Below, piece by piece: positions 16,928 to 28,115 of a stretch of DNA of 64,000 nt (its first letter is position 1; every line of letters begins with the position of its first letter). The notes under the pieces were generated by a model. The model did not search any database. It saw only the letters and a program-made list of their open reading frames with translations, and was not told where the DNA came from. The translations under genes and the position numbers were made by a program. The DNA is from Roseicella sp. DB1501 (lineage in GTDB: Bacteria > Pseudomonadota > Alphaproteobacteria > Acetobacterales > Acetobacteraceae): contig NZ_JABFHG010000012.1 of NCBI RefSeq assembly GCF_013112485.1, positions 124,001-188,000 of the forward strand, in the 5' to 3' direction.

Positions 16928-17038
16928 GGCCTGGACCATGATCCGCTCACACAGGGTCGCGGATCATGGTCCAGGCCGTTGTTTGATCGCGTGATTCACG
17001 CTTTTCGGTGATTCCACCCCAAGCGATCACGCTCTAGC
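16928..17038. repeat. Palindromic intergenic element with a 19-bp perfect inverted repeat
   Basis: Arms GGCCTGGACCATGATCCGC (16928-16946) and its exact complement (16959-16977) enclose a 12-base loop. A second part (16985-17038) contains GCGTGATTCACGC, GGTGATTCCACC and a terminal CTCTAG. The complement of that part reads CTAGAGC...GGTGGAATC, the same layout as the element at 56139-56187. This looks like a dispersed alphaproteobacterial palindromic repeat. The first hairpin could also terminate the PPOX transcript, though no T run follows. Confidence 0.7.
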
Positions 17039-17069
17039 CTGCGGGGCATCCGAGCGAAGGAGCAGGCGG

Positions 17070-18365
17070 ATGGACGGCGCGGCAGGCAAGACCGAGGAGC
17101 AGACCCTGGTGGAGGCGGCGCATCGCGTGCTGCCGGCCGGCAATTTCGGCAACCTGCCCTCCGACATCGTCATCCGCGAGGGACGCGGCGGCCATGTCCG
17201 GGACGTCTCGGGGCGGGACTACATCGACTACCTGCTCGGCTCCGGGCCGATGTTCCTCGGCCATGCGCATCCCGAGGTGACCGAGGCGGTGCTGGCGCAG
17301 ATCCCGCGCGGCACCACCTTCTTCGCCAATAACGAGCACGGCATCCGGCTGGCCGAGGCGATCGTCGAGGCGCTGCCCTGCGCCGAGCGGGTGCGCTTCC
17401 TCAGCAGCGGCACCGAGGCGGACATGTATGCGATGCGGGTGGCGCGCGCCTTCCGCAAGCGCGACCGCATCCTGAAATTCGAGGGCGGCTATCACGGCAT
17501 GTCCGATTGGGGCCTGATGAGCCTGGCGCCGAAGCACCTGGCAAATTTCCCGCAGGCGGTGCCGGATTCGCCCGGCATCCCGAGAAGCGCGCGGGAGGAG
17601 GTGCTGGTCGCCCCCTTCAACGACCTCGAGGCCGCGCGGGCACTGATCGCGGCGCATCACGACGAGCTCGGCGGGGTGATCCTCGAGCCCTTCCAGCGCC
17701 TGATCCCGCCCGCCCCCGGCTTCCTCGAGGGCATCCGCGAGATCACCGCGCAATACGGCATCCCGCTGATCTTCGACGAGGTCGTCACCGGCTTCCGCTT
17801 CGCCTATGGCGGCGCCCAGAGCTATTACGGCGTGACGCCCGATCTCTGCACCCTTGGCAAGATCGTCGGCGGCGGCTTCGCCCTCTCGGCCATCGCCGGC
17901 CGCGCCGACATCATGGCGCATTTCGACCGCGGCCTGGTCGGCGACGACGGCTTCCTGATGCAGGTCGGCACGCTCTCCGGCAACCCGGTCGCGGCCGTCG
18001 CCGGCCTCGCCACGCTGGAGGTGCTGAAGCGGCCTGGCACCTATGAGCAGGTCTTCGCCACCGGCCGGGCGCTGATGCAGGGGATGGAGGCGGCGCTGCG
18101 GAAGGCCGGCGTCGCGGCGCAGGTGATCGGCGAGCCGCCGCTCTTCGACGTGGTCTTCACCGCCGAGCCGGTGCGCGACTACCGCGCCACGCTGCGCGCC
18201 GATGCGGCGGCGCAGAAGCATGTCAACGCGCATCTCCGCGCCGCCGGCATCCTGAAGGGCGAGAGCAAGTACTACATTTCCCTTGCCCATACCGAAGCCG
18301 ATGTGCGCCACACGCTGGACGCCTTCGAGGCGGCCCTCGCCACGCTGCCCGGCCGGCGCGGCTGA
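17070..18365 (+). CDS. Glutamate-1-semialdehyde aminomutase-like class III aminotransferase
   Basis: A 431-residue PLP enzyme. The phosphate-binding SSGTEADMYAMRVAR (112-126), FDEVVTGFR with Asp236, and Lys264 in TLGKIVGGG are all present. The pattern matches the GSA-aminomutase subgroup of class III aminotransferases. It stands alone, with no heme genes near, so it need not be the housekeeping hemL; a catabolic or secondary aminotransferase is equally possible. GAAGGAGCAGG precedes the ATG. A palindromic element lies just upstream and a strong hairpin follows the stop. Confidence 0.83.
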   Translation: MDGAAGKTEEQTLVEAAHRVLPAGNFGNLPSDIVIREGRGGHVRDVSGRDYIDYLLGSGPMFLGHAHPEVTEAVLAQIPRGTTFFANNEHGIRLAEAIVEALPCAERVRFLSSGTEADMYAMRVARAFRKRDRILKFEGGYHGMSDWGLMSLAPKHLANFPQAVPDSPGIPRSAREEVLVAPFNDLEAARALIAAHHDELGGVILEPFQRLIPPAPGFLEGIREITAQYGIPLIFDEVVTGFRFAYGGAQSYYGVTPDLCTLGKIVGGGFALSAIAGRADIMAHFDRGLVGDDGFLMQVGTLSGNPVAAVAGLATLEVLKRPGTYEQVFATGRALMQGMEAALRKAGVAAQVIGEPPLFDVVFTAEPVRDYRATLRADAAAQKHVNAHLRAAGILKGESKYYISLAHTEADVRHTLDAFEAALATLPGRRG

Positions 18366-18373
18366 GGGCGGCC

Positions 18374-18400
18374 CCCCGAAGCCGCGGAACGGCTTCGGGG
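18374..18400. terminator. Bidirectional hairpin between convergent genes
   Basis: An 11-bp perfect stem, CCCCGAAGCCG/CGGCTTCGGGG, with a 5-base loop CGGAA. It sits between the aminotransferase and the MDR reductase stops. There is no T run, so it may act as a Rho-assisted or mRNA-stabilising hairpin. A related hairpin lies at 48538-48568. Confidence 0.55.
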
Positions 18401-18413
18401 AACCTGCTGCCCC

Positions 18414-19433
18414 TCAATCCACCTTCACCACCAGCTTGCCGAAATTCTTCCCCTGCAGCAGGCCGATGAAGGCCTCGGGTGCGTTGCGCAGCCCCTCCAC
18501 CACGTCCTCGCGCCAGCGCAGCCGGCCGTCGCGCATCCAGCCCAGCATCTCGCGGCGGAATTGCGGGTAGCGCGGCCAGCCATTGTCGCTGACGATGAAG
18601 CCCTGGATGCGCAGCCGCTTGCGCACCACGGCGCCGAGATTGGGGCCGGGCGCGCCGCCGAAGCTGTCCGAGCCCTCGGCCACGTTGTACTGCGCGATGA
18701 CGCCGCACATCACCATGCGGGCAAAGTCGCGCAGCCGCGGGAAGACCGCCGCCTGCACCGCGCCGCCGACATTCTCCCAATAGACGTCGATCCCCTCCGG
18801 GCAATGCCGGTCGAGCTGCGCCGCGAGGTCGCCGCGATGGTCGACGCAGGCGTCGAGCCCGAGTTCCTCGGTCACGTAGCGGCATTTCCGCTCGCCGCCG
18901 GCGATGCCGATCACCCTGCAGCCGCGGAGCTTGCCGATCTGCCCGACCACCTGGCCGACGGCGCCGGAGGCCGCCGAGACCACCATGGTCTCGCCGGCTT
19001 TCGGCTGGCCGATATCCTCGAGCCCGACCCAGGCGGTGAGACCGGGCATGCCGAGCACGCCGAGATTGGCCGAGAGCGGCGCCTCGGAGGGGTCGAGCTT
19101 GATGAGGCCGGCCGCCTTCACGCAGGAAAAGCGCTGCCAGCCATAGCCGCCGGCCACCACGTCGCCCGGCTTGAAGGACGCGGCCTTCGAGGCGACGACG
19201 GTGCCGGCCGTGCGCCCCTCCATCACCGCGCCGAGCTCGACCGGCTTGGCGTAGCTCTTCGCCTCCGACATGCGGCCGCGCATGTAGGGATCGAGCGAGA
19301 GGTATTCGGCGCGGACCAGCACCTCGCCCTCCGCGGGCTCGGGGGCCGGGGTCTCGACAATCTCGAAATCCTCCGGCACCGGCGCGCCTTGCGGGCGGCG
19401 GCGCAGCAGCACCTGCAGGTTGCTCTCGGCCAT
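18414..19433 (-). CDS. NADP-dependent oxidoreductase, zinc-free MDR family (CurA / leukotriene B4 12-HD-like)
   Basis: A 339-residue reductase. The N-terminal GroES-like part contains YLSLDPYMRGRMSEAKSYA; the Rossmann part has VVSAASGAVGQVVGQIGK (151-168) and GIDVYWENVGG. No zinc-binding cysteine/histidine set is present, which places it with prostaglandin/LTB4 reductases that reduce enone C=C bonds with NADPH. The ATG follows a near-perfect AAGGAGG site. It is a single gene convergent with the aminotransferase. The natural substrate is unknown. Confidence 0.87.
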   Translation of the reverse strand: MAESNLQVLLRRRPQGAPVPEDFEIVETPAPEPAEGEVLVRAEYLSLDPYMRGRMSEAKSYAKPVELGAVMEGRTAGTVVASKAASFKPGDVVAGGYGWQRFSCVKAAGLIKLDPSEAPLSANLGVLGMPGLTAWVGLEDIGQPKAGETMVVSAASGAVGQVVGQIGKLRGCRVIGIAGGERKCRYVTEELGLDACVDHRGDLAAQLDRHCPEGIDVYWENVGGAVQAAVFPRLRDFARMVMCGVIAQYNVAEGSDSFGGAPGPNLGAVVRKRLRIQGFIVSDNGWPRYPQFRREMLGWMRDGRLRWREDVVEGLRNAPEAFIGLLQGKNFGKLVVKVD

Positions 19434-19842
19434 GGCGTCCTCCTTCTCAGGGCCGCAGGATCGCCGCCGCGCGCCGCGCCGGGAAGGGGGCGGGCGGCGG
19501 AAGGGCGGGGCATCGTCGCGCGACGGGAATGGATCGGCGTCGCCGGGAGGCTCGCGCGGGCCCCGCCTGCGTTACATGCGCCGGGCTGGACGCATTCGGG
19601 ACGGACCCGTGGGCTTGACGACGCATCGCGCCCCATCGAGGGCTAAAACCTTGTTTTCTGCGCATCGTCACTGATCCGGGCGATTCCAGCCGCGAAAGAT
19701 CTCGCCTAAGCTGCGCCAAGGTTGCGCTCGATTTCGTGACATGCATGGCTGCGACATGGCGCTACCGGCAAGCCGATGTGACTTCACGGCCATGCGATTT
19801 TGCGGTGAGGCTGGCAGCGCAACCTTTTTCAGGGGACTCGAC
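19434..19842. other. Intergenic region, no gene recognised
   Basis: 409 bases between the divergent MDR reductase and lipoprotein genes; it must hold both promoters. A TTGACG at 19615-19620 and CTAAAA at 19643-19648 are too far apart (22 bases) for a standard promoter. GANTC sites occur at 19682 and 19835. Nothing else was recognised. Confidence 0.5.
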
Positions 19843-20166
19843 ATGATGCGCATCACCACGCTGACACTCGGCCTTGCGGCCGGCTTGGCCCTCGCGGCCT
19901 GCTCCGAGGTGAAGCCGGGCGGCCCGCCGGTCGCCGGCACCTCTGCCGGCCCGGGCGCCGCGCCGCTGAAGCAGGATGCACGGGACATCGCCGGGTCCGG
20001 CAGCCCGAACGCCACGCCCGGCACGGCGACCATCACCGGCACGCGCAGCACCGGGCAGGGCACCGAGCCGACGGTCGACTATTCGGGCCAGGCCGGCAAT
20101 GCCGGCAGCCCGACCGCGACGCCGCTGCCGACCACGCCGCGCAGCCGCTCGAACAAGGGCGGCTGA
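19843..20166 (+). CDS. Small secreted lipoprotein, hypothetical
   Basis: A 107-residue protein starting at ATG 19843 (a second ATG follows at once), with AGGGG 7 bases upstream. It has a lipoprotein signal peptide ending in the lipobox LALAAC, so it should be lipidated at Cys and anchored in a membrane. The mature part is Gly/Pro/Thr/Ala-rich and looks disordered, with no recognised domain. It lies alone between divergent MDR and convergent ligA. Function unknown. Confidence 0.65.
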   Translation: MMRITTLTLGLAAGLALAACSEVKPGGPPVAGTSAGPGAAPLKQDARDIAGSGSPNATPGTATITGTRSTGQGTEPTVDYSGQAGNAGSPTATPLPTTPRSRSNKGG

Positions 20167-20231
20167 GCGGCGGAAGCGGCCCGCCCGCGGCGCGGGACGC
20201 CGGGCCGCCCCAGGACAGAGCCCGGCGGGGT

Positions 20232-24060
<3,829 letters not shown>

Positions 24061-24079
24061 GGGAGGGGCTACAACGCCC

Positions 24080-24943
24080 TCAGAAGATCCAGTTCCAGAC
24101 GCGCGCCACCAGGCCGGGGCGGTCCTGCGCATAGGTCGGGGCGCCGTCCACCAGCAGGGCGTAGCTGTCCTGGTACCAGGGGCTGCCCGGGAAATTGTGC
24201 CCGAGCACGGAGGCGGTCTTCTTCGCCTCGTCGGTCAGGCCGAGCGTCAGGTAGATCTCGGTCAGGCGGTGCAGCGCCTCCGGCACGTGGTTGGTGGTCT
24301 GGTAATCCTCGACGACCCGGCGGAAGCGGCCGATCGCCGCGGCATAGAGCCGCTGGCGCTGGTAGAAGCGACCGATGTTCATCTCCTTGCCGGCGAGGTG
24401 GTCGCGGGCGAGGTCGATCTTCAGCCGGGCATCGCGGGCATAGGCGGTGTCGGGAAAGCGGTTCACCACATCCTGCAGCGCCGCCATGGCCTGTTCCGTC
24501 GGGCGCTGGTCGCGCTGCGCATCGGCGATCTGCTCGTAGTAGCAGAGGGCGCGCAGGTAGAAGGCGTAGGCGATGTCGCGATGCGCCGGATGCAGCTGGA
24601 TGAAACGGTCGAGCGCGCCGATGGCCTCGGTGTAGCGGTTGCGCTGGTACTCGGCATAGGCCGACATCAGCTTGGCGTTCGTCGCCCAGGTCGAATAGGG
24701 ATGGTCACGCTCGATCTGGTCGAAATAATCGGCGGCCGCAGCGAAACGCTTCGCCTGCAGCGCCTCTACGCCGGCGGCGTAAAGACCCTCCGGCGTATTG
24801 TCGTAGGTGGCGTTCGCGGCCACCCGGCGCTCGGCATCGAGCGAGCCCTGCTTGCCGTCCCAGTCGCTGAACCAGGAACAGCCGGGCAGGGCACAAAGGC
24901 CGAAGCCAAGGGCAAGCAGAAGGGAGAGGCGTCGAATCATCAT
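24080..24943 (-). CDS. bamD: Outer-membrane assembly lipoprotein BamD (ComL/YfiO)
   Basis: A 287-residue lipoprotein with signal peptide MMIRRLSLLLALGFGLCALPGC and lipobox ALPGC. It contains TPR-like repeats (AADYFDQIERDHPYSTWA, AIGALDRFIQLHPAHRDIAY, AMAALQDVVNRFPDTAYA), the BamD layout. It anchors to the outer membrane and works with BamA to insert beta-barrel proteins. Two ATG codons are adjacent; 24943 is used. A TATAGA at 25031-25036 (minus strand) may be its -10 box. It lies downstream of lpxC, giving an envelope-biogenesis neighbourhood. Confidence 0.93.
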   Translation of the reverse strand: MMIRRLSLLLALGFGLCALPGCSWFSDWDGKQGSLDAERRVAANATYDNTPEGLYAAGVEALQAKRFAAAADYFDQIERDHPYSTWATNAKLMSAYAEYQRNRYTEAIGALDRFIQLHPAHRDIAYAFYLRALCYYEQIADAQRDQRPTEQAMAALQDVVNRFPDTAYARDARLKIDLARDHLAGKEMNIGRFYQRQRLYAAAIGRFRRVVEDYQTTNHVPEALHRLTEIYLTLGLTDEAKKTASVLGHNFPGSPWYQDSYALLVDGAPTYAQDRPGLVARVWNWIF

Positions 24944-25128
24944 GGCCTGGTCGCTGGTGTGCCACGGCGCCGACGCGCCGCCAAAGCGGGGGGAGCCGCG
25001 TTGCGGAATGCCCGCCCGATGCCCCGCTGCTCTATAGCACGCCGACGAGCCGGTCCACAGACGGCCGGGCGCCGCCTCTACCCATCCAGGCCGCTCCGGG
25101 GCCGCCCCCAGGCCGCCCGGGGGAGGGA

Positions 25129-26103
25129 TCAGGCGACGGCGGCGGCGGCGGCCGCGGCGACCGGCATGCGGGCGCCGCCATCGATGGTCGCATTGCCGGG
25201 CTGGGCCCGCCAATTCGCCCGGTCGGCGAAGAGGGCGCGCAGCAGCTTGTTGTTCAGCGCATGGCCCGAGCGGTAGCCGTTGAACCGGCCACGAATCGGC
25301 GCGCCGGCAAGGGCGAGGTCGCCGACCACATCGAGCAGCTTGTGCCGCACGAACTCGTCCGGCCGGCGCAGCCCACCGGGGTTCAGCACCAGCGGGCCGT
25401 CCACCACCACCGCATTGGCCAGGCTGCCGCCGAGCGCAAGGCCGGCGGCGCGGAGCCGGGCCACGTCCTCGGCCATGGTGAAGGTCCGCGCCTCGGCCAG
25501 CTCGTCGCGGAAGCTCTGCGGCGACAGGCGCAGCGAGAAGGACTGGCGGCCGATGGCCGGCGTCGGGAAGTCGATGGTCAGGCTGGCCTCGAACGACCCG
25601 CCCGTATTCGGGGCGAGCTCGGCCCAGGCGGCCTCCGGCCCGTCGCCCTCCTGCACCCGCACCCGGCGCAGCACCTCGATCGCCTCCATCTGCCGGAGGC
25701 CGAGGCCGCCATGGGCGACAAGGCCGACGCAGTCGATGAGGAAGACGAAGGCCGAGGCCGAACCATCCAGGATCGGCACCTCGGGGCCGTCGAGCTCGAC
25801 CATCGCATCGTCCACGCTGCAGCCAGCCAGGGCGGCCATGACATGCTCGACCGTGCCGATGCGCAGCTGCGGCGCCTCGGCCAAGCCGAGGGCGGTGCAG
25901 AGCCGCGTGTCCATGACCTGGTCGAACAGGGCGGGGACCTCGAAGCCGGCATCGGTGCGGCGGAAGACGATCCCTGCGCCCGGCGCCGCCGGCCGCAGGG
26001 TCAGCTGGACGCGACGCCCGCTGTGCAGGCCAATGCCGACGCAGCCGATGGCGGCCTTCAACGTCCGGCGGCGACCCGTCTCCAGTGCGATATACCCGTC
26101 CAT
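25129..26103 (-). CDS. lpxC: UDP-3-O-acyl-N-acetylglucosamine deacetylase LpxC
   Basis: A 324-residue zinc deacetylase, the committed step of lipid A synthesis. Ligands are visible as His87 (GTVEHVMAAL), His254 and Asp258 (FVRHKLLDVVGDL), with the general acid His281 (YRSGHALNNKLL). These align with E. coli His79, His238, Asp242 and His265. The C terminus ends in an unusual run of Ala/Val. It follows ftsZ, as in many proteobacteria, but a strong terminator and an AT-rich promoter region separate them. Confidence 0.96.
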   Translation of the reverse strand: MDGYIALETGRRRTLKAAIGCVGIGLHSGRRVQLTLRPAAPGAGIVFRRTDAGFEVPALFDQVMDTRLCTALGLAEAPQLRIGTVEHVMAALAGCSVDDAMVELDGPEVPILDGSASAFVFLIDCVGLVAHGGLGLRQMEAIEVLRRVRVQEGDGPEAAWAELAPNTGGSFEASLTIDFPTPAIGRQSFSLRLSPQSFRDELAEARTFTMAEDVARLRAAGLALGGSLANAVVVDGPLVLNPGGLRRPDEFVRHKLLDVVGDLALAGAPIRGRFNGYRSGHALNNKLLRALFADRANWRAQPGNATIDGGARMPVAAAAAAAVA

Positions 26104-26185
26104 GCTTGCCTCTGCGAAGTCCGGGCCCTGCCTTTCGGCCTCAGGCCCAGCGCATAGGTGGCATCGGGTGTGCGCTGCGGCGAAT

Positions 26186-26260
26186 AAAGGCTTGTTTCGT
26201 CATATTACTTCTTAAGCAACTGTAATTGCTTGGAAAAAAATAGCGATTTGTATCTCGCCG
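26186..26260 (-). promoter_or_regulatory. AT-rich control region upstream of lpxC
   Basis: A markedly AT-rich stretch in GC-rich DNA. It contains the inverted repeat AAGCAA-N6-TTGCTT (26214-26231) and, on the minus strand, a TAATAT that could be a -10 box, plus a run of seven A (26234-26240). It probably drives lpxC independently of the dcw operon. The -35 box is not clear. Confidence 0.4.
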
Positions 26261-26284
26261 GCGGTGCGTGAGGCAGGAATGGAA

Positions 26285-26312
26285 AAGCCGCCGCGATGGG
26301 CCACGGCGGCTT
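26285..26312 (-). terminator. Rho-independent terminator of ftsZ / the dcw cluster
   Basis: Read on the minus strand: AAGCCGCCG, a 10-base loop, CGGCGGCTT, then TTCC, giving TTTT at the stem end. The 9-bp stem is perfect. It lies 66 bases past the ftsZ stop and before the lpxC control region, so it separates the two transcripts. Confidence 0.75.
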
Positions 26313-26340
26313 GCAGGGGCGAGTCCCCCCTAGTTCCGGT

Positions 26341-26370
26341 GCCGTGGCCCCCTCGGGGAGGCGCCACGGC
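26341..26370. terminator. Second hairpin directly after ftsZ
   Basis: Inverted repeat GCCGTGGC/GCCACGGC with an inner CCTC/GAGG pair, 8 bases past the ftsZ stop. No T run follows. It probably stabilises the ftsZ mRNA end or supports the downstream terminator. Confidence 0.45.
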
Positions 26371-26377
26371 AAGGGGA

Positions 26378-27988
26378 TCACCCGTTCGACTGGCGCCGCA
26401 GGAAGCTCGGGATCTCGAGCGCCATGTCGTCCTGCTGCGGCATGCGGGTGGCCGGGCGCTGGGCGGTCGGTTCGGGCGCCAGCTGGCTGGCGACCGGGGC
26501 CGGCGGCGCCTCGGGCAGGGTGCGGCGCATCAGCCCGCCGCCGGTGACGTTGCGGAACAGCGCCCGGAAGGTGCCGCCGGCCGAGGAGGGCTGCGGCGGC
26601 TGCCCGACCGGCCGCATATCGGCGGCGGTCATGGCCGGCACCGGCCGGCCGCCCGGGGCGGAACCCGGCGCCGGGGCCGGGGTCATCATCACCGGCGCGG
26701 CGGCTTCCGCCTCCTCCATCACCACCGACACCGGGCCGAGCACAGGACCGGAGGCGTCCGCGGCGGGCATCGGTGCGGCGGCGTTCACCGCCGGGCGAAG
26801 GAAGGAGCCCGGGATGTTCACCGCGGTCCGGCGCGACGCCGGCTGCCCGGGGACGTGTCCAGGGACGTGCCCGGGGGCGTGACCAGGCGCATGTCCCGCG
26901 GTCGGGGTGCCCGGCACGGCGGCGCGGCCGCCGATGGTCGGCGCGGCGCGGCCGCCGGGGACCAGGGTGAGACCCTCCGCCTTGCCGGCGGCGGCCGGGT
27001 TCACCGCCTGCGGCTGCACCGCATCGATGCCGGTGGCGACGACGGCGACGCGCAGCCGGCCGTTCAGGTCCTCCTCGACCGAGGAGCCGAAGATGATGTT
27101 GGCGTCCTCGTCGACTTCCTTGCGGATGCGGTTCGCGGCCTCGTCAACCTCGAACAGCGTCATGTCGTAGCCGCCGGTGATGTTGATCAGCACGCCACGG
27201 GCGCCGCGCAGCGAGGCGTCGTCGAGCAGCGGGTTGCTGATCGCCTTCTCGGCCGCCTTCACGGCGCGGTCGTCGCCCTCGGCCTCGCCGGTGCCCATCA
27301 TCGCCTTGCCCATCTCCGCCATCACGGTGCGGATGTCGGCGAAGTCGAGATTGACCAGGCCCGGCTTGATCATCAGGTCGGTGACGCCGCGCACGCCGTC
27401 GTACAGCACCGCATCGGCCATCTTGAAGGCCTCGGCGAAGGTGGTGCGCTCGTTCGCCATCCTGAACAGGTTCTGGTTCGGGATGATGATCAGCGTGTCG
27501 ACGACCGATTGCAGCTCCTCGATGCCCTGCTCGGAGGCGCGGCGGCGCTTCGGTCCCTCGAAGTCGAAGGGCTTGGTGACGACGCCGACGGTCAGCACGC
27601 CGCGCTCGCGCGCCATGCGGGCGATCACCGGCGCGGCGCCGGTGCCGGTGCCGCCGCCCATGCCGGCGGTGACGAAGACCATGTGGCAGCCCTCGAGGTG
27701 CTTGGTCAGCTCCTCGGTCGCCTCCTCGGCGGCGGCGCGGCCGATCTCGGGCTTGGCGCCGGCGCCGAGGCCCTGCGTCAGGTGCGGGCCGAGCTGCACG
27801 CGGGCCGGCGCCTTGCTGTGCATGAGGGACTGCGCGTCGGTGTTGGCGACGACGAACTCCACGCCTTCGAGGCCCATGGCGATCATGTTGTTGACCGCAT
27901 TGGTGCCGCCACCGCCGACACCGATGACGGTGATGCGCGGACTGAAGTCGGTGTGCTGGGAAACGGGCAGGGTGAGGTTGAGCGTCAT
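26378..27988 (-). CDS. ftsZ: Cell division GTPase FtsZ
   Basis: A 536-residue tubulin homologue that builds the Z ring. The GTPase domain (1 to about 325) has [15 protein letters not shown], the tubulin signature MGGGTGTG (110-117) and [11 protein letters not shown]. The C-terminal peptide [12 protein letters not shown] (525-536) is the FtsA/membrane-partner binding tail. The linker between them is about 190 residues, Pro/Ala/Gly-rich, much longer than in E. coli though long linkers are known in alphaproteobacteria. It holds a [17 protein letters not shown] repeat. GAGGAG precedes the ATG. A separate upstream region with GANTC sites implies its own promoter. Confidence 0.97.
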   Translation of the reverse strand: MTLNLTLPVSQHTDFSPRITVIGVGGGGTNAVNNMIAMGLEGVEFVVANTDAQSLMHSKAPARVQLGPHLTQGLGAGAKPEIGRAAAEEATEELTKHLEGCHMVFVTAGMGGGTGTGAAPVIARMARERGVLTVGVVTKPFDFEGPKRRRASEQGIEELQSVVDTLIIIPNQNLFRMANERTTFAEAFKMADAVLYDGVRGVTDLMIKPGLVNLDFADIRTVMAEMGKAMMGTGEAEGDDRAVKAAEKAISNPLLDDASLRGARGVLINITGGYDMTLFEVDEAANRIRKEVDEDANIIFGSSVEEDLNGRLRVAVVATGIDAVQPQAVNPAAAGKAEGLTLVPGGRAAPTIGGRAAVPGTPTAGHAPGHAPGHVPGHVPGQPASRRTAVNIPGSFLRPAVNAAAPMPAADASGPVLGPVSVVMEEAEAAAPVMMTPAPAPGSAPGGRPVPAMTAADMRPVGQPPQPSSAGGTFRALFRNVTGGGLMRRTLPEAPPAPVASQLAPEPTAQRPATRMPQQDDMALEIPSFLRRQSNG

Positions 27989-28005
27989 ACGGGCATCTCC
28001 TCAGC

Positions 28006-28081
28006 GAATCCTAATGATATGCTGCGATTCGTGTCCTGGGTTGCGATGGGCTTTTCCCATTTCATCCACAGGTTTTTCACA
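28006..28081 (-). promoter_or_regulatory. ftsZ promoter region with two GANTC sites and DnaA-box-like sequences
   Basis: On the minus strand TATCAT (28014-28019) is a near-consensus -10 box with a weak -35. GANTC sites lie on each side of it, GATTC at 28026-28030 in the spacer and GAATC at 28006-28010 near the start point, as arms of CGAATC-N15-GATTCG. Further upstream, 28062-28070 and 28073-28081 each match the DnaA box TTATNCACA at 8 of 9 positions. In Caulobacter, ftsZ transcription depends on CcrM methylation of GANTC and on GcrA and DnaA. Similar control is inferred here. Confidence 0.5.
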
Positions 28082-28115
28082 GATAGGTGTGGCGGGAGTC
28101 TTACAGCGGGGCGCA

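Noticed and set aside
17070-18365. Aminotransferase considered as housekeeping hemL
   Set aside because: Motifs fit the GSA-aminomutase subgroup, but no heme genes are nearby and many paralogues of other function exist, so no symbol was given.
18374-18400. GC-rich hairpin considered as a small RNA or riboswitch
   Set aside because: Simple perfect stem between convergent stops; a terminator or dispersed hairpin explains it.
19615-19648. TTGACG...CTAAAA as a sigma-70 promoter for the lipoprotein
   Set aside because: Spacer of 22 bases is too long for a standard promoter.
28062-28081. DnaA-like boxes considered as a replication origin
   Set aside because: Only two imperfect boxes, no AT-rich unwinding element, and no dnaA, dnaN or parAB nearby; promoter control of ftsZ is a better reading.
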